Of a stretch of 64,000 nt of DNA, positions 51,470-61,548 are shown piece after piece. The translations under genes were made by a program, and so were the position numbers. Under the pieces are notes generated by a model. It had not been told where the DNA came from and ran no database searches. It saw only the letters and a program-made list of their open reading frames with translations. This DNA comes from an uncultured Flavobacteriaceae bacterium (GTDB taxonomy: Bacteria; Bacteroidota; Bacteroidia; Flavobacteriales; Flavobacteriaceae). The stretch covers positions 1 to 64,000 of the forward strand of contig CAJIZJ010000009.1 in the NCBI GenBank assembly GCA_905181825.1. The letters run 5' to 3'. How positions within the stretch are numbered: position 1 is the stretch's first letter; each line of letters begins with the position of its first letter.

Positions 51470-52996
51470 TTAGTTACTATCAATCAGTGATTGAATTCTT
51501 TTTATTGATTCTTTTTTTCCAATTAAATACATGATGTCAAAGACATCAACTCCTTCAAGCGCCCCCACAAGCGCTATCCTTAGCGGCATCATGACCTTCC
51601 CAAAACCAATTTCATTTTCTGTAATCCACCCCTTAACTGCGCTCTGCAGCTCATCAACCGTGGTGTCTTTAGCTTCACTAAGTACATTTATCAGTTGAGT
51701 CATAACTGTTTTTGAGTGGTCTTTCCAGGCTTTTTTTATACCAGCTTCACTATATTCGGTAGGCGCATTAAAAAAGTAGTGACTTAGCCCCCATAGTTCT
51801 GAAGGAAATGTTGCTCGCTCCTTAACGTGCTCAATAACAAGCTCAATAAACCCAGGGTCAACAGAGTTTGTTTGTGGATTGTCATTCATAAACACTGAAA
51901 CTAAGTCCACAGCGCTTGTTTTTTGCATATACTGATGGTTAAACCATTTTGTTTTATCAGGATCAAACCGAGCTCCTGCCTTGTTTACATTTTTAAGATC
52001 AAAGGCATTTATTAAATTTTCTAAGTTAAAAATCTCCTGTTCAGTTCCTGGATTCCATCCCAAGAAAGCTAAGAAGTTTATTACAGCTGCTGAGTAGTAA
52101 CCCGCTTCCTTATAGCCTATTGACAAGCTATCCGTGGTTCGGTCTTTCCAGTTCAGGGGAAACACTGGAAACCCTAGTTTGTCTCCGTCACGCTTACTTA
52201 ACTTTCCTTTTCCAGTAGGTTTTAAAATTAGTGGCAGGTGTGCGAACACAGGAGCCTCCCATCCAAAAGCCTTGTAAAGCAGCTTGTGAAGCGCTAATGA
52301 TGGCAACCACTCCTCTCCTCGAATCACATGAGTAATTTTCATTAAATAATCATCCACAACATTTGCTAAATGATAGGTTGGCATCCCGTCTGATTTAAAC
52401 AGAACCTTATCATCAAGGGTGTTTGTGTCAATTTTTATTTGCCCTCTAATTGTATCCGAAAGCATGATAGTTTGCCCTTCCGGAGCCAGAAAACGAACAA
52501 CATAGTCGTCGCCGTTGGCGATTTTATCTTGCACTTCTTTTTCGGATAAAACCAAAGAATTAACTAAGCGTCCCTTTGTTCTATTATGCCAGTTATAAAT
52601 AAAAGTTTTTCCATTTTCTTCGTGATTTTTTCGCTCTTTGTCAAGGTCTTCAGCAGAGTCAAAAGCGTAATATGCCTTGTTGTTTTTTATCAAGAGGTCT
52701 ACATATTCCTTATATAAGTGTTTTCGCTCACTTTGTCTATAGGGACCAAAATCACCTTCTTTACCTGGCCCTTCATCAAATGGAATATTACACCAATTAA
52801 GAGATTCTATAATATAATCTTCAGCGCCATCCACATAGCGTTTTTGGTCCGTATCTTCTATGCGCAACACAAAAGTACCGCCATTTTTTTTTGCAAATAA
52901 ATAATTAAAAAGAGCGGTCCGCACGCCGCCAATGTGAAGTGGTCCAGTGGGGCTTGGTGCAAATCTTACACGAATAGGGTTGTTCATTTTGTTCAT
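51470..52996 (-). CDS. gltX: Glutamate--tRNA ligase
   Basis: VRFAPSPTGPLHIGGVRTALFNYLFAKK; KLSKRDGDKLGFPVFPL. Confidence 0.97.
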   Translation of the reverse strand: MNKMNNPIRVRFAPSPTGPLHIGGVRTALFNYLFAKKNGGTFVLRIEDTDQKRYVDGAEDYIIESLNWCNIPFDEGPGKEGDFGPYRQSERKHLYKEYVDLLIKNNKAYYAFDSAEDLDKERKNHEENGKTFIYNWHNRTKGRLVNSLVLSEKEVQDKIANGDDYVVRFLAPEGQTIMLSDTIRGQIKIDTNTLDDKVLFKSDGMPTYHLANVVDDYLMKITHVIRGEEWLPSLALHKLLYKAFGWEAPVFAHLPLILKPTGKGKLSKRDGDKLGFPVFPLNWKDRTTDSLSIGYKEAGYYSAAVINFLAFLGWNPGTEQEIFNLENLINAFDLKNVNKAGARFDPDKTKWFNHQYMQKTSAVDLVSVFMNDNPQTNSVDPGFIELVIEHVKERATFPSELWGLSHYFFNAPTEYSEAGIKKAWKDHSKTVMTQLINVLSEAKDTTVDELQSAVKGWITENEIGFGKVMMPLRIALVGALEGVDVFDIMYLIGKKESIKRIQSLIDSN

Positions 52997-53059
52997 TTAG
53001 AAATACAAAGATATAACTGCTAGTCACATTGCCCAAAGAAAAACGAAGGAAGCTTTAAT

Positions 53060-54097
53060 TTAAATCATATCATCAGGAACTCTCTTGTTCATAATTCCAA
53101 ACCATAAGGGGGGTATCATTGCCAGAACCATAGAAGTGGGGTAGCCGTAAGGAAGTATAGGGCTTTCCTCATGTGATTCTAAAACTTGATATTTTTTTGA
53201 AGACTTATAGTGGTGGTCACTGTGCCTAGTAAGTTCATATAGAATGATACGCCCTATCACGTGATTAGAATTCCAGGAATGAATTTTTTGAACACGCTCA
53301 TACCTTCCAGAGGCGTTTTTTAATCTAAGCAATCCGTAATGCTCTATATAGTTTACGGTTTCTAAAAACAAAAAAGACACGACCCCTGTAGCTATTGCTA
53401 AACCAAGCCCCAGAGCTCCGAAAATAAGGTAAACACAAAGTAAATATGCGAACTGAATAATAACATACCAAAATACGTCATTGTAAAGGCTAAAAAAAGA
53501 GCGATTATTGTTTTTTAATAACTTCATTTGCACCTTCCAGGCCCCAAAATATTGTCTAACAGTTGATGTAATCCAAAACGAATACAGTGTTTGTCCATAG
53601 CGGGCTGTAGCGGGGTCTTCTTTTGTAGCGGCATTTAAGTGATGATTGTGGTTGTGTTCTATGTAAAAATGCATGTATAAACAAGGTAAAAGCAGTGCTT
53701 TTGACAAGAACCGTTCTATGGACTCTTGACGATGCCCCAGCTCATGAGCCACATTAATTCCATTTGTGGTCAGAACCATTCCAATCGAAATAACCAACCC
53801 CGTAAGCTCAATGGTGCTTAGATTAACGGTTGATACGACGTTAAAGCCCCAGATAAGCAACCCGAAGACAATAGGAGCATTAGCATAAAGCATCCAGTCG
53901 AAGAAACGATTCACTGCTCGTTTTTCTTTTGTTTCTTCTGATAAGTTCTTAGAGCTTACAGGCATTAGGTGCTCAATAATTGGTATGAACACAAAAGCAT
54001 ATACAGGCGTAAGGAACAGCCACCCACCCTTTACATACAGCCCAATAAACGCTGATAATGGGATGGTAAGAGCAAACAAATACTTCAAGTCTTTCAT
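53060..54097 (-). CDS. AlkB-like membrane alkane/fatty-acid monooxygenase
   Basis: TM helices and His boxes HELGHRQ, EHNHNHHLNAATKEDPATAR, RHSDHHY, plus NYIEHYGLLR. Confidence 0.92.
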   Translation of the reverse strand: MKDLKYLFALTIPLSAFIGLYVKGGWLFLTPVYAFVFIPIIEHLMPVSSKNLSEETKEKRAVNRFFDWMLYANAPIVFGLLIWGFNVVSTVNLSTIELTGLVISIGMVLTTNGINVAHELGHRQESIERFLSKALLLPCLYMHFYIEHNHNHHLNAATKEDPATARYGQTLYSFWITSTVRQYFGAWKVQMKLLKNNNRSFFSLYNDVFWYVIIQFAYLLCVYLIFGALGLGLAIATGVVSFLFLETVNYIEHYGLLRLKNASGRYERVQKIHSWNSNHVIGRIILYELTRHSDHHYKSSKKYQVLESHEESPILPYGYPTSMVLAMIPPLWFGIMNKRVPDDMI

Positions 54098-54207
54098 TAG
54101 TATAGTATTTTAACCCACATGAATTAAGGTTTGCAAACATAACAACACAAACCAATCGCAAATAAGTTTTATTATTGTAGATTTATTCCTCCTAAAGTTA
54201 ATGATAA

Positions 54208-57200
54208 TTGGATAGTTTTCAAAAGATAGAATTAAATTTAAGGCTTTTTATTCGCCAATACTACATAAGCGCTCTGTTAAGGGGCGTGCTTATGTTTCTT
54301 TGTGTTGGTCTTCTTTTTGCTCTTTTTCTGTTAATTATTGAACACTTTCTTTGGTTTAGCTCATTAGGGCGCACCCTTTTATTTTGGTTTACAGTTAGCT
54401 TTGAACTTGTTATATTTTATGGTTTTATTTTAAGCCCATTGTTCAAATTATTTCAAGTTCAGAACGGGATTGGTTTTGAAACGGCGTCAAAAATTGTCGG
54501 AGAGCACTTTCCGGAAGTAAAAGACAAGCTTTTGAATGTCTTACAGCTCAAACAACAGTCAGACCATACAGAACTGTTACTTGCAAGCATAGAGCAGAAG
54601 TCCAATCGCTTAAAGACAATTTCGTTCAAAAAAGCGGTTAATTTTTCTGAAAACAACAAGTATATAAAGTACGCTCTTTTGCCCATCCTCATAATATTTA
54701 TCTTTTATGGAGCCGGCAAGCAATACGTTTTCACAGACAGCCTGAAGCGCGTTGTTAATTACCAAGCCAGCTATTCTCCACCAGCCCCTTTCGATTTTGT
54801 TGTTAACAATTCTTCGCTATCTACTCTCGAAAACGAGTCATTTACTCTTAAGGTTCTAACACGAGGTTCTGTAGTCCCTGAAACCGTTAAGATTATTTAT
54901 GACAACGACAGTTTTCTGTTAAAGTCATTAAGCCCAGGCGTTTTTGAGTATCAGTTTCTCCAGCCTAAAAAGACCTTCAATTTTAAGCTTTTTTCTGGAA
55001 ATGTCACATCTAAAAGCTTACAATTAACAGTTGTCCCTACGCCTGTAGTGCTTGGGTTAAGCCTTTACGTTTACCCACCTGACTACACGCGGCAGCCGAC
55101 CAGGAAAATAGTCAATAACGGAAACGCCACCGTTACTGAAGGCGCCATGTTGAAATGGGAGCTTCTTACGAAGTCAACAGACTCAGTCGTGTTTTTGACT
55201 GGAACTTCACGCTCTTTTTTTGATAAGTATAATCAGCAATTTACCCTCTCTAAGCAATTTTTTAATTCACAAGGTTACACTATAAAAACTAGTAATTCAA
55301 AACTCGCCAACTTTGAAAGTCTCGATTATTTTATTAATATCACCAAGGATAAACCCCCCACAATTCAGGTTCAGATGAAACGCGACTCTACAATGGAAGC
55401 CTCTCTTTATTTTTACGGGCAGCTTTCAGATGATTACGGGCTTAGGGAATTAAACCTACATTATTTCCCTACCAACAACCCCAGCATCAATAAAAAAATC
55501 AAGTTGCCATTATCTGAAGGCAATTTTCTAGAATTCACCCATTTTTTCCCCTCAAACTTAGAGCTTTTAGAGGACACAGCTTATTCACTATATTTTGAGG
55601 TTTTAGACAACGACCCTATTCATAATTACAAGTCAACACGTAGTCGGACCTTTAAGTATAATCACAAAAGCGAGAAACTGATTGAAGCTTTAAGAATTAA
55701 TCAACAGAGCCAAGTTACGAACGCTCTCCAAAAGGCGCTAAAAGCACTCGCCCAGGAAAACAAAACACTTAAAGAGATTTCTCAAAACCAAAAGGAAACT
55801 CCCCGTCTTAATTATTCAGATCAGCTAAAACTTAAGCAGTTTATTGAGCGCCAAAAAAGTCAAGACAAATTACTTGAGACCCTTAATAAATCAATGCAAG
55901 AAAACTTAAGTCAGTTTAAAAAGACCGACAAGGACCCATTTAAAAAAGAATTACAAGAACGCTTAAAGTCACAAGAAGAATCTCTTCAAAAAAACGAAAA
56001 GTTACTAGAAGAGATTGAAAAGATTGCCAGTAAAATTAAAAAGGAAGAGTTGGCTGAAAAGCTTGATGAAATTGCGAAGCAAAGTAAAAACAAGCAGCGA
56101 AGCCTAGAGCAACTTTTGGAGCTAACAAAGCGTTACTACGTCACAAAAAAAGCTGAACAAATTAATAGTCAAATAAAAGCACTTTCAAAAGAACAAGAGC
56201 TATTGTCTAAAACCCCTTCAGATCTAAACACTAAATCGGCCCAAGAAGCTCTTAACGACTCTTTCGATCAGGTTCGTCAAGAACTTGATGCTTTAAAAAA
56301 AGATAACAACTCATTATCTAAGCCGCTGTCGCTTCCCGACGACCCTTCACTAGAGGAGTCTATTGCCAAAGACCAGCAAGAAGCTTTGGCGAATTTAGAT
56401 AAAAAAGAAGAATCGTCTGAACCAAACATCAAGCAAAGCGCGCTAAACCAAGCACAAAAAAGTCAGAAAAAAGCAGCTCAAAAACTTCAGCAAATGGCAC
56501 AAAAAATGGGACAGAAAATGGGTGCTGGCGGAGCGAAACAAATGGCAGAAGACGCTGAGGTCCTGCGTCAAATTTTAGACAATTTAATTTTCTTTTCTTT
56601 TGAACAAGAAGCTTTGATGAATCGAGTTTCCTTGTCCTCTGCTAATCCCCGCGAACTTGCTGTTCAGCTGCTTAAACAAAGCAACCTACGTACTCATTTT
56701 GAGCACGTTGAAGACAGTTTGTTTGCGCTATCCTTACGACAACCAATGATTTCTGAGCCTATTAACAAAGAGGTCACAGAGGTGTTTTTTAATATTGACA
56801 AAAGCTTAGCGTTGCTCTCAGAGAATGAACTTCAAAAAGGCGTAAGCTCGCAGCAATTTGTAATGATGGCCACTAATAAGCTGGCAGACTTGCTAAGTGA
56901 AGCTCTAAGCAATATGGAAGCCCAACTGGAGCTCTCGTCAGGCCAAGGTCAAGAAGAAATGCAACTCCCTGATATTATTAAGAGTCAAGAGGCCTTGAGC
57001 GAGGAAATGGAGAAAAAACTAGGCAAAAAGGGCAAAGATTCAGAAGGTGAAAGTGGAGATCTTAAACCGGGTAATAAGGGCAAGGAATCAGGAGATCAAA
57101 ATGGCACTGAGCCCTCTTCGGGCTCTAAACCCAGTGATTCCACACAAGGGTCTGGAAATGAAGGAGATAGTGGTGAGTTGTTTGAAATATTCAAACAGCA

Positions 57201-57576
57201 ACAAGAACTAAGAGACGCCTTGCAAGACTTATTAATGAAAAACGGATTTTCTAAATCAGACAACGCGCTTCTAAAGTCTATGAGTAAGATCGAAGAAAGC
57301 CTCATCAACAACGGAGTTACTCAGAACACATTGGATCAGATGAATGCCTTGAAGCATCAACTTTTAAAACTAAACAAAGCAACGCTTGAGCAAGGAGAAG
57401 ACTCTAAAAGACAATCAGACACGGGTGTGAGCACGCTTACAGCTGAACCTTCTGTAGGTCCCGAAACGATAAAACAATATTTTAATACTACGGAAATATT
57501 AAATAGACAAAGTTTACCTTTGCGTCAAGATATACAGAAAAAAGTTCAAGAATATTTCAAAACAAACAATGATTAG
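54208..57576 (+). CDS. DUF4175 family large coiled-coil membrane protein
   Basis: 1122 aa; two N-terminal TMs, long Lys/Glu/Gln coiled coil, QKMAQKMGQKMGAGGAKQMAEDAEVLRQILDNLIFFSFEQE. Start (TTG) uncertain. Confidence 0.85.
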   Translation: MDSFQKIELNLRLFIRQYYISALLRGVLMFLCVGLLFALFLLIIEHFLWFSSLGRTLLFWFTVSFELVIFYGFILSPLFKLFQVQNGIGFETASKIVGEHFPEVKDKLLNVLQLKQQSDHTELLLASIEQKSNRLKTISFKKAVNFSENNKYIKYALLPILIIFIFYGAGKQYVFTDSLKRVVNYQASYSPPAPFDFVVNNSSLSTLENESFTLKVLTRGSVVPETVKIIYDNDSFLLKSLSPGVFEYQFLQPKKTFNFKLFSGNVTSKSLQLTVVPTPVVLGLSLYVYPPDYTRQPTRKIVNNGNATVTEGAMLKWELLTKSTDSVVFLTGTSRSFFDKYNQQFTLSKQFFNSQGYTIKTSNSKLANFESLDYFINITKDKPPTIQVQMKRDSTMEASLYFYGQLSDDYGLRELNLHYFPTNNPSINKKIKLPLSEGNFLEFTHFFPSNLELLEDTAYSLYFEVLDNDPIHNYKSTRSRTFKYNHKSEKLIEALRINQQSQVTNALQKALKALAQENKTLKEISQNQKETPRLNYSDQLKLKQFIERQKSQDKLLETLNKSMQENLSQFKKTDKDPFKKELQERLKSQEESLQKNEKLLEEIEKIASKIKKEELAEKLDEIAKQSKNKQRSLEQLLELTKRYYVTKKAEQINSQIKALSKEQELLSKTPSDLNTKSAQEALNDSFDQVRQELDALKKDNNSLSKPLSLPDDPSLEESIAKDQQEALANLDKKEESSEPNIKQSALNQAQKSQKKAAQKLQQMAQKMGQKMGAGGAKQMAEDAEVLRQILDNLIFFSFEQEALMNRVSLSSANPRELAVQLLKQSNLRTHFEHVEDSLFALSLRQPMISEPINKEVTEVFFNIDKSLALLSENELQKGVSSQQFVMMATNKLADLLSEALSNMEAQLELSSGQGQEEMQLPDIIKSQEALSEEMEKKLGKKGKDSEGESGDLKPGNKGKESGDQNGTEPSSGSKPSDSTQGSGNEGDSGELFEIFKQQQELRDALQDLLMKNGFSKSDNALLKSMSKIEESLINNGVTQNTLDQMNALKHQLLKLNKATLEQGEDSKRQSDTGVSTLTAEPSVGPETIKQYFNTTEILNRQSLPLRQDIQKKVQEYFKTNND

Positions 57577-57991
57577 TTTTAGCATAGAAACCCAATTTGA
57601 ATTCCTTAAAACCAAGGCCGCCTCTAAATGGCTTAGCTCTATTATCTCTAATGAGAGCCGTGGTGAAGGAGAAATATCAATTATTTTCTGTAATGATGAC
57701 TTTCTCTACAAGCTAAATGTAGAGTTTTTAAATCACGACACTCTCACGGATGTTATTAGCTTTGACTATTCAGTTGGCAATGAAGTTCATGGAGAGATAT
57801 TTATTTCTGTGGAAAGAGTTAGAGAAAATGCAGTGGAATTTGAACAGGTTTTCGAAACAGAACTCTACAGGGTTATGGCTCACGGAGTTTTGCATTTTTG
57901 CGGATACAAAGACAAGACTGCCGCAGAATCTTCTTTGATGCGCAGCAAAGAAGACTTCTATCTACAACAACTAATGGATAAGCCTTTCTAA
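57569..57991 (+). CDS. ybeY: Endoribonuclease YbeY
   Basis: LNHDTLTDVISFDYS; MAHGVLHFCGYKDKT (HGxLHxxGYxH-like). Confidence 0.93.
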   Translation: MISFSIETQFEFLKTKAASKWLSSIISNESRGEGEISIIFCNDDFLYKLNVEFLNHDTLTDVISFDYSVGNEVHGEIFISVERVRENAVEFEQVFETELYRVMAHGVLHFCGYKDKTAAESSLMRSKEDFYLQQLMDKPF

Positions 57992-57996
57992 ATCCC

Positions 57997-58004
57997 TATA
58001 TTTG
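57997..58004 (+). promoter_or_regulatory. Putative -7 element upstream of mnmG
   Basis: TATATTTG matches TAnnTTTG, 16 nt before the parS-like site. Confidence 0.4.
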
Positions 58005-58019
58005 CAGACTCAACTGATT

Positions 58020-58035
58020 TGTTCCACGTGGAACA
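58020..58035. promoter_or_regulatory. parS-like centromere site 1
   Basis: TGTTCCACGTGGAACA, a perfect 16-bp palindrome matching the bacterial parS consensus TGTTNCACGTGNAACA. Confidence 0.88.
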
Positions 58036-58050
58036 TTAAACAAGTAACCA

Positions 58051-59922
58051 ATGTTTGATAAAATTTATGATGTAATTGTAGTAGGTGGTGGCCACGCAGG
58101 CAGTGAAGCTGCTGCTGCTGCTGCCAACATGGGGAGTCAAACGCTGCTCGTTACCATGAACCTTCAAAACATAGCTCAAATGTCATGCAACCCTGCAATG
58201 GGTGGTATCGCTAAAGGGCAGATTGTTCGCGAGATTGACGCTCTAGGGGGTTACAGCGGAATTGTTAGTGATACGTCTGCTATTCAGTTTAAAATGCTTA
58301 ATAAGTCTAAGGGTCCAGCAATGTGGAGTCCAAGAGTTCAAAGCGATCGTATGCGTTTTGCTGAAGATTGGAGAATGCTTCTTGAACAAACTAAAAACTT
58401 AGACTTCTACCAAGAAATGGTCACTGGCCTAGTTGTTAAAAAGGGTCGAGTTACTGGAGTAAAGACTTCTTTAGGAGTGGAAATTAGAGCTAAGTCTGTT
58501 GTGTTGACCAACGGGACCTTTCTTAATGGACTTATACATATAGGTGATAAAAATTTTGGAGGTGGCCGCGCAGGGGAAAAAGCTGCCACAGGAATCACAG
58601 AACAACTTGTAGACTTAGGCTTCGAGTCTGGTCGCATGAAAACAGGCACCCCGCCACGAGTGGACGGTAGGTCTTTAGATTTTTCAAAAATGATAGAGCA
58701 ACCAGGAGACTCAACGCCTGAAAAGTTTTCATTTTCTGATATTACCAAACCCTTACAGTCTCAGCGTCCTTGCCATATGTCATACACTAGCACAGAAGTA
58801 CACAATCTTTTAAAGGAGGGCTTTGATCGCTCTCCGATGTTTAATGGTCGCATACAAAGCTTAGGGCCTCGTTACTGCCCTTCAATTGAAGATAAAATAA
58901 ACCGCTTTGCAGACAAAGATCGTCACCAGATTTTCGTGGAGCCCGAAGGTTGGAACACTGTAGAGTATTACATTAATGGTTTCTCAACATCTCTTCCTGA
59001 AGACATCCAATTTAAGGCTTTGAGAGCGGTTAAAGGTTTTGAAAAGGTTAAGTTTTTCAGGCCTGGATATGCTATTGAATACGACTACTTCCCCCCTACT
59101 CAGTTAACACACTCCTTAGAAACAAAACTTGTTAGTGGCTTATACTTTGCGGGGCAGATTAACGGGACAACCGGTTATGAGGAAGCAGCGTCTCAAGGCC
59201 TAATGGCAGGCATTAATGCCAGTCTAAAGATCCAAGAAAAAGACCCTTTTGTATTAAAAAGAAACGAGGCTTATATAGGCGTTTTAATTGACGACCTTAT
59301 TACTAAGGGTACAGATGAGCCATATAGAATGTTTACCTCTAGAGCCGAGTACCGTACACTTTTAAGGCAAGACAACGCTGATATTCGCCTTACTCCAAAA
59401 GGATATGACTTAGGAATTGCTAGCGAAAAAAGATTAAAACGAATGGAAGAAAAGCTTTCTAAAGCAGAAGCTTTTGTTGGGTTTTTTAGAACACAAAGCG
59501 TCAAGCCAGCAGAGGCTAATCCTGTATTGGAGAGTAAGAATTCGGCTCCTATTAGACAATCAGATAAGATGTTTAAGGTTTTTTCAAGACCTAATATCGG
59601 TATCGAAGACGTTCGTAAATTTGCAGCTGTTGACGCCTATATAAATGATCATGAATTAGATCGAGAAGTTATTGAGCAAGCAGAAATTCAAGTCAAATAT
59701 TCAGGATACATCGCTAAGGAAAAGAATAACGCAGACAAATTAACGCGTTTAGAATATGTGAAAATCCCAGCGGGATATGATTATTCGCAAATTAAATCTA
59801 TGAGTTATGAGGCTCGAGAAAAACTTAAAAAAGTGCAGCCATCAACAGTTGCTCAAGCCTCCCGAATTAGCGGGGTTTCTCCAAACGATATTTCTGTTTT
59901 GTTAGTTTATATGGGGCGATAA
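58051..59922 (+). CDS. mnmG: tRNA uridine-5-carboxymethylaminomethyl modification enzyme
   Basis: YDVIVVGGGHAGSEAAAAAANMG; NPAMGGIAKGQIVREIDALGG; GQINGTTGYEEAASQGLMAGINA. Confidence 0.98.
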   Translation: MFDKIYDVIVVGGGHAGSEAAAAAANMGSQTLLVTMNLQNIAQMSCNPAMGGIAKGQIVREIDALGGYSGIVSDTSAIQFKMLNKSKGPAMWSPRVQSDRMRFAEDWRMLLEQTKNLDFYQEMVTGLVVKKGRVTGVKTSLGVEIRAKSVVLTNGTFLNGLIHIGDKNFGGGRAGEKAATGITEQLVDLGFESGRMKTGTPPRVDGRSLDFSKMIEQPGDSTPEKFSFSDITKPLQSQRPCHMSYTSTEVHNLLKEGFDRSPMFNGRIQSLGPRYCPSIEDKINRFADKDRHQIFVEPEGWNTVEYYINGFSTSLPEDIQFKALRAVKGFEKVKFFRPGYAIEYDYFPPTQLTHSLETKLVSGLYFAGQINGTTGYEEAASQGLMAGINASLKIQEKDPFVLKRNEAYIGVLIDDLITKGTDEPYRMFTSRAEYRTLLRQDNADIRLTPKGYDLGIASEKRLKRMEEKLSKAEAFVGFFRTQSVKPAEANPVLESKNSAPIRQSDKMFKVFSRPNIGIEDVRKFAAVDAYINDHELDREVIEQAEIQVKYSGYIAKEKNNADKLTRLEYVKIPAGYDYSQIKSMSYEAREKLKKVQPSTVAQASRISGVSPNDISVLLVYMGR

Positions 59923-59934
59923 TATAACTAAACA

Positions 59935-59950
59935 TGTTCCACGTGGAACG
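59935..59950. promoter_or_regulatory. parS-like centromere site 2
   Basis: TGTTCCACGTGGAACG, one mismatch from a perfect palindrome; overlaps the ORF-track start of the next gene. Confidence 0.85.
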
Positions 59951-59954
59951 CTGT

Positions 59955-60809
59955 ATGAAGACACACAATAAACATATCACTCTTAAGGATTATTCTGTTA
60001 GCGGCGAAACATTTTCGCTTCTTAAAGACCCCTCTCTGGACTTGCTATACACCCACCCCAAGCCAAGCGACGAAGAGTTGAAGGCGTTTTATCCGAAAGA
60101 AGGCTATATTTCACACAGTAATCAATTAAAGACTCTCTTTGACTTTCTATATCATGCCGTAAGATATTTTTCTTTAAGAAGAAAAGTTAGGCTTGTAAAG
60201 CCCTTTAAAACCAAAGCAGCCACTCTGTTAGACATTGGCGCTGGAACGGGTTATTTTATAAGAGCCGCCAAAAAAAGCGGTTGGAATGTTAATGGGATAG
60301 AGCCCAATTCTGTAGCTAGAGAAATTGCAAATATGAAAGAATCCAACACGGTAAATTGCGAAAAATCCTTAAGCAGTCTTGAAGATGCGTCTTATGATGT
60401 CATCACACTTTGGCACGTTTTAGAGCACCTCCCAAATATCGAAGAAGACTTGAAAACGTTTAAAAGATTGCTTAAGCCAAATGGTCGCATTATCGTGGCC
60501 GTTCCTAATTTCAAAAGTTTTGACGCCCTTTACTTCAAAAGTTTTTGGGCTGCATACGACGTCCCAAGGCATCTATGGCATTTTTCCAAAGAATCTATTC
60601 CCAAAATCTTTTCTAAAGTCCAGATGAAATTAGAAAAAACATATCCAATGCGTATGGACGCTTATTATGTTAGCATGTTATCCAACAAACAGAAAACAGG
60701 TTCCATCCGTTTTTTAAGTAGCCTTCTCACGGGCTTTCGCTCAAACCTCAAAGCTTCAAAGTCAGGAGAGTACTCATCCCTAATTTATGTGTTAAAAAAC
60801 ACTTATTAG
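59955..60809 (+). CDS. Class I SAM-dependent methyltransferase
   Basis: TLLDIGAGTGYFIRAAKKSGWNVNGIEPN; ITLWHVLEHLPN. Start re-assigned to in-frame ATG 59955 because codons 1-6 of the longer ORF (MFHVER) are the parS sequence. Confidence 0.88.
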   Translation: MKTHNKHITLKDYSVSGETFSLLKDPSLDLLYTHPKPSDEELKAFYPKEGYISHSNQLKTLFDFLYHAVRYFSLRRKVRLVKPFKTKAATLLDIGAGTGYFIRAAKKSGWNVNGIEPNSVAREIANMKESNTVNCEKSLSSLEDASYDVITLWHVLEHLPNIEEDLKTFKRLLKPNGRIIVAVPNFKSFDALYFKSFWAAYDVPRHLWHFSKESIPKIFSKVQMKLEKTYPMRMDAYYVSMLSNKQKTGSIRFLSSLLTGFRSNLKASKSGEYSSLIYVLKNTY

Positions 60810-61035
60810 CGTTTTAAAGGTCTTTAAGCCCTAGTTGACACTTAAGCCAAACATCGGTATAAAGAAAAAACGTTTATTTATTAGGACGCTCTAAAAGCGG
60901 ATGTTTTAGATAAGATAATCCAATGAAGGTCTTGATTTTCTATAGTTTTTTTCTATAACGCAACTCGTTTGAATATTTTGTGTTTTTGCCATTGGTTTTT
61001 TTTACTTTTACAAAATCAAATTAAAATATACAATT

Positions 61036-61548
61036 ATGAATAAACTAGCCCTTTCTTTTTTAGCGTTAATAAGCCTTGCTGCATGTCAGCAACCAAAAAT
61101 CGGATTTGTTGACAATGTTGTTCTTATAAATAAATATCAAGAACGTGTGGACATAGAATCTAAACTCCAAGCTAAAATTGAAATATTCAAAAAGCGGACA
61201 GACAGTCTTCGCTCTGCTTTTGAGCTAGAAATCAAAGATGCTGAAATAAGAGCCCGTAAGATGTCTCAGTCAGCTATTCAGAAGCTATCTCAAGAACTAC
61301 AGCAAAAAGAGCAAGTTTTACAACAAAGAGTTCAGTTTGAACAGCAATCAATTGCTCAAGAAAGTCAAACTCTAAATGACTCAATTATTAATAAAGTAAT
61401 TGACTTTGTTAAAGATTATGGAGTAACTAACAGTTTCAACTTTATATTGGGAAGTAATGAAGCGGGTAGTGTTTTGTATGGGCAAGAGTCTTCAGATTTA
61501 ACTCAAGAAATTCTTGAGGCCTTAAACGAAAAATACAGTAAAAATTAA
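61036..61548 (+). CDS. OmpH/Skp family periplasmic chaperone-like lipoprotein
   Basis: LISLAACQQPKIGFVDNVVLINKYQ; long coiled coil; C-terminal FNFILGSNEAGSVLYG. Confidence 0.87.
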   Translation: MNKLALSFLALISLAACQQPKIGFVDNVVLINKYQERVDIESKLQAKIEIFKKRTDSLRSAFELEIKDAEIRARKMSQSAIQKLSQELQQKEQVLQQRVQFEQQSIAQESQTLNDSIINKVIDFVKDYGVTNSFNFILGSNEAGSVLYGQESSDLTQEILEALNEKYSKN

